This document shows positions 1 through 8,905 of a stretch of DNA of 64,000 nucleotides, piece after piece. Every line of letters starts with the position of its first letter. Position 1 is the stretch's first letter. The translations under genes were made by a program, and so were the position numbers. This stretch comes from Amphiura filiformis (lineage: Eukaryota; Echinodermata; Ophiuroidea; Amphilepidida; Amphiuridae). Under the pieces are notes generated by a model. It ran no database searches and had not been told where the DNA came from. It saw nothing but the letters and a program-made list of their open reading frames with translations. The DNA lies in assembly GCF_039555335.1 (NCBI RefSeq), contig NC_092628.1, positions 62,939,235 through 63,003,234 on the forward strand, written 5' to 3'.

Positions 1-620
1 GTAATCCTGTCGCATCTATGCATACATAGTCCTTTTGTTCATCCATTAATTTTGTACATCTATGAATAGATGCGACGGGATTACCTGCGGAATTATCTCT
101 ATTGTATTATTCTATTAACCCTCCTCGACCTTCTCTAGGTGTAAGGCGGCTTTTATTTGCACAACTGTTGGAACTGTATTGTGTTGTAAACATTCTTTTG
201 TCTACCTGTGTTTTCGCGGAAGGTGTAAAACGGGTGATGGAATGCAGTTTAAAATTTCCGCCAAGGCCGAATCATTTACACATTTTGGATGCATTGTAGC
301 CGGCGGGGACCCAACTAAAGGCTGCTAGTCAGGTGTAGGAAGGCGTGAATTTGGATTCCTCTATAGACGAATCCAAGTAGCCAAGTCATGGTCAGGATTT
401 GGTCGGACATCTTTGGGTAGCCGCTAGCACCAACCTGGTGTTTTGAGCGTCCGATTGTGCAAATAAAAGCCGCCTAACACCTAGAGAAGATGCAAGGCGG
501 ACGAGGAGGGTTAATAGAATAATAGCTAATAATATATATAATGGAGATAATTCCGCAGGTAATCCCGTCGCATCTATTCATATACATAGTCCTTTTGTTC
601 GCAAGTACATCAATGCATAG
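1..620. repeat. Inverted-repeat cluster at left edge
   Basis: Positions 62-165 reappear as the reverse complement at about 459-577, both containing an ATTATTCTATTAACCCTCCT-type core. The first 40 bases recur in direct orientation at about 558-600. Together these form a fold-back structure of about 600 bp surrounding the unique-looking stretch 171-455. No transposase is present, so this is a non-autonomous element or the edge of one; the window boundary hides its left end. Confidence 0.75.
171..372 (+). repeat. Dispersed repeat family A, copy 1
   Basis: A segment beginning GAACTGTATTGTGTTG and including GGTGTAAAACGGGTGATGG is repeated in direct orientation at 709-903 with few differences. A more diverged reverse-complement copy lies at about 30,505-30,690. 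The short open frame at 102-299 lies inside this repeat and looks non-genic. Confidence 0.75.
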
Positions 621-708
621 ATACCGCGTATAGTTAATCCGGGAGTTAATCCGATTATTATGTCACTTCAACAACGAATAGACCATGCTGTGTGTTTTGT
701 CGAAGGGA

Positions 709-903
709 ACTGTATTGTGTTATTCTTTTGTCTACCTGTGTTTTCGCGGAAGGTGTAAAACGGGTGATGGAATGCAGTTTAAAATTTCCGCCAAGGCCGA
801 ATCATTTCACATTTTGAGTGCATTGTAGCCGACGGCTACCCAACTATATAAAAGGCTGCTAGTCAGGTGTAGGAATGCGTGTATTTGGATTCGTCTATAG
901 GCA
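709..903 (+). repeat. Dispersed repeat family A, copy 2
   Basis: Direct copy of 171-372, sharing the GGTGTAAAACGGGTGATGG block and the downstream GGTGTAGGAA-GCGT and GGATTC-TCTATAG blocks. It carries small indels relative to copy 1, so the two are separate insertions or an old duplication. Confidence 0.75.
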
Positions 904-1019
904 AATAGATATGCTACACACTGCAAGAAAATGTATTGGCGTATAATCCGCTATTCACGTACATTTCAACGTATGAGAGTTGACTTTTATGCAGTGTTAC
1001 GGGACCGCGTCGATAGGAC

Positions 1020-1222
1020 CCGCGATTTAATTATACTAAGTATAATGCTTCGTCATACGTCAGTAAAAAAATCCCCAGAAACTGTAATAAGGTATTGGCG
1101 TATATATTCGTCATGTCAAACATTTGACGTACAAAATTGAGTATCACACAGTATTACAAAACAGCGCGCCTCAGGGGCGCGCGATTTCATTAAACTAAGT
1201 ATAATGCTTGGTCATACGTCAG
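1020..1222 (+). repeat. Short direct repeat pair
   Basis: A block of about 43 bases containing AAGTATAATGCTT and GTCATACGTCAG occurs at about 1,020-1,062 and again at about 1,179-1,222. Nothing coding is seen; the open frame 931-1,140 spans the repeat and has no recognisable protein character. Confidence 0.6.
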
Positions 1223-1237
1223 CTGCAAAAAAGATGT

Positions 1238-2458
1238 ACACGCAGTTAGCATCCTGGACAACCGATTCTTTTGTTATGCAAGGCTCACTCAGTCATTTAA
1301 TGAGGCAATACAAACGATCGAATTTGGTGTTGAAATGAGCTAAATTTTTAGTTACACCTTTTCGATGTAAAATTAATTTTCTCGGCCAAATGAAAAGCAA
1401 TCATTTTCATTTTTTCAGTAAATGTCAGGACAAATTGTAGTGCTTGATACTGTAATTTATTTTCAAATTCTAGTGTTAAACTTAGGCGTGAAATTTAGTC
1501 ATTTAGTGTAAGATTTTCGATTTTGATAGGCTTAAACTCTGCCCGCGAGCCTTTTTTTGGATCAACCTTTTAGCTTTTCAAAGTAAGATAGTTCGCTAAT
1601 AAAGGATTTTTCCCAACTTTCTAGCGCACATCACCGTGAGCGATATATCATAGTTTTGTCAGAATTTGCGTTTTCATTTTACCATTTTTACTGCCGGCTG
1701 ACCATTTTTCAAAATCAACGAGTGAAATCTAAGGCTAATACTAGCATTGTGGATCGATATCCCTGGGTTTAATAGGAATACCGGCATGGCTACAGTGTTG
1801 CTAGAACTTCAATATAGCAAAGAAATTCCCAGGCCTATAGCGCTCCTACTGATCATGTTTAACCAGAACACTCAATTGGGGATTTGGGCTACCAAATCGC
1901 TGGTCGGGCAATTTGCTTTCAATGGAAAATTGACCTGGATAAACAACAAAGGAAATATCGACTATTTCTGCTGGTTGCTCTCGAGATAAAAAGTACTGAG
2001 TTAGACATGTTCGGAGCATAAAGGGAAAAAGGGTAAAACAAAAACGGAAATTCTGACAAAACTATAATATATAGACCCACACGATGTGCTTTACAGAGGT
2101 GGGAAATATCTTTCTTTAGCAAACTATATTAGTTTGAGACGCTAAAAATGAATTCCGTAAAAAGCTCGCGGGCGAACTGAAGGCCTATAAAAATCAAAAA
2201 TATCACACTAAAAGACACAAATTGATGCTTAATTTTAACACCAGGATTTGTAAAAAAAATGTATATCCAAGCACCAAGTTTTTAACTGACATTACTGAAG
2301 AAAAAAAAAATATCGCTTTATATTTGACCGAGAAAATTAATTTCATAGCAAAAAGGTGTATCTCTGAATTGTGCTGATTTTAACATGTATCGATCGACTT
2401 TTAGCGCGACTAAGCATTTCTAAAGAATCGGTTGTCCAGGTTGCTAACTGCACGTAAC
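1238..2458. repeat. Large imperfect palindrome (fold-back element)
   Basis: Sequence from CGCAGTTAGCATCCTGGACA (about 1,241) onward is matched in reverse complement up to the GTCCAGGTTGCTAACTGC block ending near 2,453. Matching landmarks inside the arms include ATAGTTTTGTCAGAATTT (left about 1,650, inverted near 2,055) and CTCGCGGGC (right arm, near 2,166) against GCCCGCGAG (left arm, near 1,541). The arms are each 450-500 bp and diverged by many substitutions; the centre is near 1,850. It looks like an old fold-back or long-TIR MITE. No intact gene lies inside. Confidence 0.75.
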
Positions 2459-2499
2459 GTGTTATGATAGAATGCTAGCTCTTTCTAGGGACTTGCTAA

Positions 2500-2830
2500 A
2501 AAAAAAGGGGTCATTGGGTACAAACAAAATTAAAAATTGGGTCATTGGGTATAATATTTTGAAAAAAGTGGGTCATTGAGTATAAGATTTCAAAAAAGGG
2601 TCATCGGGTAAAAATGTTTGAAAAAATGGGGCAAAGCTTTGAAATGTCGGCATAATTTTGAAAAAATGGAGCAAAATTTGAAAGTTTCGGCATTATTTTG
2701 TTGCATTTTGATGATGCTATTCTAGAAAATCTAGCAACTAAAAAAAGGGGGGTCATCGGGTATGACTTTTAAAAAAAGGGGGTCATCGGGTATAGGCGAC
2801 TTCAAAAGAGGGGGCCTATTGACAGGTACA
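2500..2830 (+). repeat. Degenerate tandem array, GGGTCATNGGGTA unit
   Basis: Units of about 30-40 bp starting GGGTCATTGGGTA or GGGTCATCGGGTA followed by an A/T-rich run (TTTGAAAAAA) are repeated at least seven times with drift. The stretch is followed by homopolymeric C and C/T-rich sequence to about 2,960. Similar G-run text appears at 28,300-28,780. Confidence 0.7.
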
Positions 2831-2969
2831 TACCGTCACTTCCAAAGTTGAGTGCCGCCCGGGTAAAAAATGCCCCCCCCCCCCTCTCGAACTGCAACTT
2901 GCCTCGGCCCACCCCCTTCCCTCTCGGCCTGCCAAAAAAGATCCCCCTCCCCTCTGTGTGCACATACCA

Positions 2970-3470
2970 AATTTTGGGGGTCCCAATTTGCCAACCTTAA
3001 GGGCTCGGATACCAATTCTCTAGAATTTTGAATAAAAATCCTGTATAAAAACAAAATAAATTTTTTCTCACACATTTTAGCATATTTTCTTTTTGCATGT
3101 ACCGTACCATGACACGATACAGGCATGCCGACATTTCTTTAGTCTTTTACGCAGTCTATGATTAAGTGCATTTCAATCAATGTTACAGATATACCAAATT
3201 ACGATTCGTAAAAGACTGCAACAATTGTTAACTCTTTTCCTCACTGCAGCTTCAACGTGGATGCCAGAAACTGCCGATCAGCTGTCTTTCGCCTGGTAAA
3301 TGTGGGTTGTTTCCCACCTTGTTGGCCCTGATTTGCTAGCCGAGAGGTGGACAACAAGCACAGAAAGGTTATTTGTATGTTCATTCATCTAGTACTAGTA
3401 GTGTTGTTAGTATGTATTTAATTTAAAGTTACTTTCAGCCTTCTGTTCATGTTCGAAAAATCACCCGGGA
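2970..3470. other. Spacer without supported gene
   Basis: Nothing coding is supported. One exon-like island with an acceptor (CTCACTGCAG) at about 3,250 and a donor (CCTG then GTAAATG) at about 3,297 is visible but has no protein support. Confidence 0.4.
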
Positions 3471-3476
3471 GAGATC

Positions 3477-3994
3477 AATCAATATAAAACGTACGCCACC
3501 ATGATTCATGTTGCATGTTGTACACATACACTGACATACGTGACCTTGAGTCCGAGAAAAATAGATAGAGAAGCGACACTCTCTGCAGACTGCCTATACC
3601 GTGCTATACAGCGGTTGAAGACATCCAGCAGAGTGAGCAGACAGTACATGTACAATGTGATTCTCTCATTTATAATTAGGATTACGTCATTGCCAGAGCT
3701 TTGTTTTGTGAGCGGTACAAAGCGTATAAGTCCGCCCCACCGCTGTCAATCATTCTAATGAACAAATAAACAAGCTCTGGCAATGACGTAATCCTAATTA
3801 TAAATGAGAAAATCACATTGTACATGTACTGTCTGCTGTACTAGATGTCTTCCAACAAGTGCCGGAGTGTCGCGGTCCTGCTTGAGTTGACATAAACGTG
3901 GAAAGTGCACGTACGTACATTCAGGCTCCCTGATCACATACCATAAGATTCGCCTAATAGATAGCGCATATTGTGGGCTCCGTTTTCATAACTG
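3477..3994 (+). repeat. Duplicated segment, copy 1 (interrupted)
   Basis: Positions 3,477-3,550 and 3,881-3,994 match 4,900-5,081 with no differences seen in the flanks of the insertion. In this copy a 330-bp element separates the two halves; in the other copy they are contiguous. Confidence 0.85.
3551..3880. mobile_element. Palindromic MITE with 6-bp target duplication
   Basis: The element is flanked by CTTGAG at 3,545-3,550 and again at 3,881-3,886. The other copy of the host segment has a single CTTGAG at 4,968-4,973 and no insert, which defines the ends exactly. Internally the two halves are inverted repeats: CAGACAGTACATGTACAATG and ATTAGGATTACGTCATTGCC on the left are mirrored on the right. 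It has no coding capacity; the open frame 3,501-3,758 runs across its left boundary and is a by-product. Confidence 0.85.
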
Positions 3995-4599
3995 GTATTT
4001 GGGCTCAAAACGAAAAATAGAGTACCCTCCCGTAAAAATCCATGACCAGCATCATGCATATGCATGCATCACATGATTGACCAGCATCTGCACAACACTT
4101 GCAGCATGTGCAGTTGCCAGTGAGCTCAATGAGCTCAATGTCAATGAGCTGAGCAGTACTGGGACCACTGTTAAAACTGCCCAGTGCATAAATAATTAAT
4201 AATAATATTTTCCAGCTTTGACGTCTTCGTCTTGCGCATGATACACGACACGATGCCGATGGTTAACGCATAATAATATTAATAACCTGTCCTTGCAACA
4301 CTCACACAGCCTCAGCTCAGGCCTGACATGTCGTAAAGCATTTTGCAGATCATTCTAGACTCTAGTACTAATAATCAGACCCAGAAGTAGAACAAAATAT
4401 TCATTTACTGAAAGTGACATGATCGTGTTCTGTGTCCATTCAAAATCTTGATGGCAAATTGGACAAAAGAAGCACAGTCAATATTATTGGTCATACTTCA
4501 CAGCTTTTTAATCCCCTATTCATCATGTTCATGCTGAGTGAATCACTATTGTGGACCATCCTTCAAGTACTTGAGTGTTTGGACAACCGGAACAGTTTT

Positions 4600-4860
4600 G
4601 ACAGGTCTTTTGTCTACCTCTCTGTTTGTAAACAGACACTCCACACACTTTCTTCACACAAAAATGTGTGCGTCTTACTTCCGGCAATGAATAATTTGTC
4701 TTCAGTCAGTTTAGCCGGAGCGGAAGGGGGCATCGCGGGTCGCCCAAAAAATTGACTCTGGTCACCGACATATTCTGATATTCATGACCACCCAACCCCT
4801 TTCGAAGAAAATTACATCCCCCTAAGGCTAAGATTTATCACGATTTCATTCATAATTGCC
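4600..4860 (+). repeat. Dispersed repeat family B, copy 1
   Basis: Blocks CTCCACACACTTTCTTCAC, GCAATGAATAATTT and GGTCACCGACATATT occur here in the same order and orientation as at 28,565-28,765. Between them lie G-runs and the word GACTC-GGTCACC. The family has no recognisable coding content. Confidence 0.65.
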
Positions 4861-4899
4861 TCAAGTATTTATTGGCAACCACAATTCGCCTGTTTTTGC

Positions 4900-5081
4900 A
4901 ATCAATATAAAACGTACGCCACCATGATTCATGTTGCATGTTGTACACATACACTGACATACGTGACCTTGAGTTGACATAAACGTGGAAAGTGCACGTA
5001 CGTACATTCAGGCTCCCTGATCACATACCATAAGATTCGCCTAATAGATAGCGCATATTGTGGGCTCCGTTTTCATAACTG
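4900..5081 (+). repeat. Duplicated segment, copy 2 (empty site)
   Basis: Uninterrupted copy of the segment at 3,477-3,994. It includes AATATAAAACGTACGCCACC and CATAAGATTCGCCTAATAGA and has one CTTGAG where copy 1 has the MITE. The near identity implies a recent local duplication or a retained second haplotype in the assembly. Confidence 0.85.
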
Positions 5082-5217
5082 ACATACGTGACCTTTCAAA
5101 AAGCTGTTAGAAAATGATTTTTATGCCACACAACAATTGTAACATACATACATTTCTGGGTTTTTATTTTCTATAGACAAACAGTGAAATAATTGGTTTC
5201 TTCTTTCCCCAATACAG

Positions 5218-5281
5218 GTGTGAAGAGAGATAGCATCTCATCAAGACAGCTTGTTTGCATCACTGCCAAGTGTTTCCGAAG
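5218..5281 (+). other. Candidate 5' UTR exon upstream of NNT
   Basis: A pyrimidine-rich tract ending CCCCAATACAG precedes position 5,218, and the stretch ends CCGAAG before GTAAATTC, a good donor. It has no long open frame. It could be a non-coding exon spliced to the acceptor at 8,870 just upstream of the NNT start. This is splice-consensus reasoning only; an alternative first exon could end at the donor GCT/GTAAGA near 6,014. Confidence 0.25.
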
Positions 5282-5499
5282 GTAAATTCATTTATTATAT
5301 CATGTCAAATTTTGATTAAAAATGTCATCAGTGACAGTTGATATAATAATTGTTTTCCACATACTTTCACTGCAGAGTATTTTGAAATGTTATGAATTAT
5401 AACCAGCTTATTTCGTTAAATATGTAGTAACCAAAGAGGATAGACTTGAAGAGAATTCACCTTTTGGGTAAATTCAAAAATCTTTGTGAGTAGACCTGA

Positions 5500-6070
5500 G
5501 ATGTCGTAATTTGAAGTTATGCCGAAGTGCAGATCGTTTAGCGAACTTTGTTACTGCGCATATGAAAGCCGTGAAGTGCGCAGTAACAATGTGCGCATCG
5601 GTGTGATAACTTCAGAGGTCTACCCACAAAGGCACATAGGATTTACTGAAAAGGTGACTAGTCTGTGTGTAAAAAGCCTTGGCAAATCTGCCATCTTGGA
5701 TTGTAATGCATGGGACCATAATAGATAGTAGACTGCTGCCCTCAGTCGTCAACCGGCTGGATTGACGACTGAGAAAACTGCGTGGAAAAAAGTGACGGGT
5801 TTTGCAACAGGATTCCTGTGGCATAGAGCGTCTTGCAGTTGTGTCCAAATTGACCTTTTGACCGAGTTTGTTGTTTTTAGAAGTTCAGAGCGCGATCTTG
5901 TCACAGCGGCGCGGTACAGCGACGCGGTACACGGGCGCCGCTAGTCAGTCGCGCTACGGCGCATAACCAAAGTCGCATTGAATAGTTTTCAGAAGTCCGT
6001 CATGATTTGTGCTGTAAGATAATCAGTCGTCACTACGAAGCATGACAGTACATGCGAAGTGTAGACGGCT
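5500..6070. repeat. Hairpin-rich, locally GC-rich segment
   Basis: ATAACTTC-type arms near 5,515 and 5,605, and TCAGTCGTCAACC near 5,741 against TTGACGACTGA near 5,762, form small hairpins. A CpG-rich stretch at 5,885-5,960 (GGCGCGGTACAGCGACGCGG) stands out from the AT-rich surroundings. It could be part of a transposon or a promoter for the downstream gene. The open frames 5,519-5,944 are not recognisable proteins. Confidence 0.4.
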
Positions 6071-6557
6071 GATTGGAATTAGTCTAAATAGATAGTACCT
6101 CTGGCATATATCTGGAAAAGCCTGATAACCAACGATAATTGGCGTCTGTTAATAGCTTGAGTGTGCCAAAGGTTTATGTTTGTAGTTATTAGTGAATACT
6201 AGTGATATTAGTGCAAGTTACAGGCAAAATGCATTACAAGCACATACTTTTAAGCGTAGTTTGCAGGGTGCATTGTGAAATAATCCTGAGGGACTGAGCC
6301 ATTGACACTACACTACAAAAGTTTGCAATCTTTGTAATGTCTACCCAGTGCGTTAACAGATGAAACACTTTAAAGCAATGAATGTTTTAACTTTTTATCA
6401 TCATATTGAATTGCTGGAGCTTAAAAATCAAAAGTTATAATTGAAAAAGAAAACAAATTTGGACCAACTCCGGAAAACGATGAAGGTGGGGATAAGAGGG
6501 GGAAAAAATTAATGGGATAGAAATGATGGAGCAGTAGTTGGGATCACTAAATTAAGA

Positions 6558-6712
6558 AATAAAGGGTAATGCATGATCCTTTACACGAAAATAATGTGTC
6601 GAGGCAGTAAAAGCGTAAATAATGGGTGAGGCGCAGCCGAACCCATTATTTAAACGTTTTACTGCCGAGGACACATTATTTGATGTAAAGGATAATGCTG
6701 CACCCTTTATTT
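6558..6712. repeat. Hairpin MITE
   Basis: AATAAAGGGTAATGCATGAT on the left is mirrored by ATAATGCTGCACCCTTTATT on the right. Inner arms ATAATGTGTC/GACACATTAT, CAGTAAAA/TTTTACTG and AATAATGGGT/ACCCATTATT also pair. The element is about 155 bp with nearly complete self-complementarity and is non-coding. Confidence 0.75.
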
Positions 6713-7231
6713 CTATTCTATTACCACAAAATAGTGTGATTTAAAGAGAAAATATCAAATTTTTGCCCAAATATTTCAAGTTGTTTACCTCAAGGTGGAG
6801 CGATACAGCAGTAGCCAAAGCGTATGCACATTCCAATAACACAACCTAACATTCCATTCTCCCCTACAAGCAGGTATGCACATACAATAACACATCCCTG
6901 ACATTCCATTCTCTCCTACATAAGCAGGTGTGCTTTGCGCTCTGCTGTGCGCTGTGATGATAGAAGAACATAAAGTTCGTTGCCCTTGACACTTTATCGC
7001 TAATTAATGGTCTGTCAGGTGACACGTTTCAACAAATCACAGTGCGCGATTTTGAATAATGGGTCGTGGGGGTAATAGAATCTATTATAATGCATACAAT
7101 TTCATAATTGTGTCTTGTGTTTCCCTCCACCTGCAGGTTGCTGTTCATTCTTTGGATGAAGACGAGTAAATACATGTAGTATTCTCTATTCAAGTTTAAG
7201 GTATGTATACAGAGCTGCGCCAAACCAGTCA

Positions 7232-7455
7232 TATGTGACATGATCAAGGGGAATGAGTCGCATGTCGGCCCTGGTCAAAAATGAGGTTTACATACATATG
7301 GACATTTAGTTCTTTCAGAAACTGAAAACCCCGTGTTGATATGACTTTTCTTTGCAAAGTTACGTTACTTTAAATAATTTTAACGCTTTCTTTGCCAATA
7401 TCTCAAAATCAATATTAGCGACATCCGACTCATTTCCCTTGATCTTGTCACATAT
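7232..7455. repeat. MITE with about 33-bp terminal inverted repeats
   Basis: Left arm from ATATGTGACATGATCAAGGG through GAATGAGTCG and right arm from CGACTCATTT through CCCTTGATCTTGTCACATAT are reverse complements with a few mismatches. The interior is AT-rich without an open frame. Confidence 0.75.
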
Positions 7456-7860
7456 ATTCAGTTCCAATGAATAAACCCATAAAAGCAGCCTGTCATGTAT
7501 GCATGTTGCTCATATAGGGCCTTCCAATGACTGTGCTATGTAACTACCAAACTTTGTTTTTAGTGCATGCCCCTCTGTAATGTAAACCAGTAATGTCCTA
7601 CTGTGTAGTGTGAAATTTCAAATTTCAAAAGTCTAAACCAAGGAGGTTTACAGCACAGGGTTCCATGCACTCATTATTTGCCAAATCTTTTGAAATTGAT
7701 TGTCCACAAATTGGGTCAGGAGGCCGAGGGTGAGGAGGGGTCATGGTTGCATGTACAGGTTATATGGCCTAGTTTGACCTCCCCTGTTATGTTATGAAAT
7801 ATAATTCAGGCATCAGAAATTTCGTGTTGGACAGGAATTCCTTTTTTTTGCCAAATTGAT

Positions 7861-7922
7861 AATTAAAATCTAGTCAAACTGGACTTATTATTTTTAATTC
7901 CAGTTGACTAGATTTTAATTAT
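7861..7922. repeat. Short perfect-stem hairpin
   Basis: AATTAAAATCTAGTC followed by AAACTGGA is mirrored by TCCAGTT and GACTAGATTTTAATT, giving a stem of roughly 22 bp around a short AT-rich loop. Confidence 0.7.
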
Positions 7923-8039
7923 ATACCTGGATGACTGAGAATATACACAAATATATTTTTGCCATATGTTACACACTTTTTCCTGTTTTTTACAATTTTC
8001 CTGTTTTTTCATTTAAACTGTATTCTCATGCCTGATACA

Positions 8040-8460
8040 TGAAATGCCATACATACATACATACATAAAGGTGATTTAAGGCGCTCATGCAAAAAATTGA
8101 TCTAAACGCACAAAACTACATTACCAACAACAAACAATAACCAGCCAGTGGAAAACAAGAAAAGTCAATCAATGTAAAGACAAAATGAAAAATACTAAAA
8201 ATTGTACAAGTGAGTTTTCAGCAGCTTTTTGAATTGTACGTTCCGTGGCAGGCTGTTCCAGATGGACGGTCCAGCAGCTGTAAATGACTTATCACCACAG
8301 GTTAACTTGCACATGGGAATGTTAAGGAGAGTTCTGTCCAGGGCAGATCTTGTAACAGGGCCACTGGAAGGTGTTGGTTTAAGACTAATTGAATTGATGA
8401 GGTATCGCGGAGCAGAGTCAGTCAGGCACTTGTAAATCAATACCCCTATAATGCACAGTG
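8040..8460 (-). mobile_element. 5'-truncated LINE fragment (RT C-terminal end and 3' tail)
   Basis: The minus strand, frame ending at 8,195, encodes a peptide with LTDSAPRYL, then GDKSFTAAGPSIWNSLP and FKKLLKTHLYNF before a stop. This is the characteristic C-terminal end of CR1/L2/Jockey-type non-LTR retrotransposon polyproteins, just downstream of the reverse-transcriptase domain. Downstream on the same strand the sequence ends in a (TATG)n microsatellite tail near 8,048-8,066, as such LINEs often do. The reverse transcriptase core, endonuclease and 5' end are missing, so this is a dead remnant. Confidence 0.75.
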
Positions 8461-8596
8461 CTATGCAGATGCGCCTCTCAATGGAAACTAGCCAGATCGC
8501 ATGCATAAACCAGGAACTGGTAAACCATGAACCAGCATTGAAAAGCATAGAATAGCACTGCACATGGAAAACTGAACCTCAATATTATAAATAACT

Positions 8597-8744
8597 AAAG
8601 TAATATTCAGATTTCCTTTGACAGCATAACCATCGCGTATACGCGCGCGACGTCAAGCGCGTGCATTGGACCTTGTGCAAAATAATACGTGCTGGACGGC
8701 TAGCAGTACGCTTAATTTGTAAAAGGAAATCTGAATATTACTTT
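8597..8744. mobile_element. MITE with 23-bp terminal inverted repeats
   Basis: AAAGTAATATTCAGATTTCC at the left end (continuing TTT) is an exact reverse complement of the right end (AAAGGAAATC...ATTACTTT). The 148-bp element has a CpG-rich centre (GCGCGCGACGTCAAGCGCG). It sits 125 bp upstream of the NNT coding-exon acceptor, so it may influence that intron or promoter. No transposase is present. Confidence 0.8.
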
Positions 8745-8869
8745 AAGTGCATAATCTTTCCTTCTTAGTAATTAGTGCCAATTGAAGCCTACTTTAGTTT
8801 GTATGTATATACTGTATGGAAAAGATGGTTAACAATATTAGTTATTTGTTTGTTATCATCCATATACAG

Positions 8870-8905
8870 GTTTACTGCGATAGAAAGCTTTAGACAACAT
8901 CCAAG
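8870..8905 (+). other. NNT: NNT 5' UTR end and splice acceptor
   Basis: CATCCATATACAG directly before 8,870 is a plausible 3' splice site, and 36 bases separate it from the ATG at 8,906. The frame upstream of the ATG carries no long extension of the protein, so the coding exon seems to begin after a 5' UTR intron. Confidence 0.4.

Noticed and set aside
2840-3126. Minus-strand open frame of 96 codons with Gly/Glu-rich text
   Set aside because: Its protein-like part comes from a C/T homopolymer tract and has no domain or splice support.
3250-3297. Splice-bounded exon-like island (CACTGCAG ... GTAAATG)
   Set aside because: Only consensus splice words support it; no frame, neighbour exon or homology connects it to a gene.
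8229-8435. Plus-strand open frame of 68 codons
   Set aside because: It is the antisense of the LINE polyprotein fragment, whose minus-strand reading shows a known retrotransposon motif.
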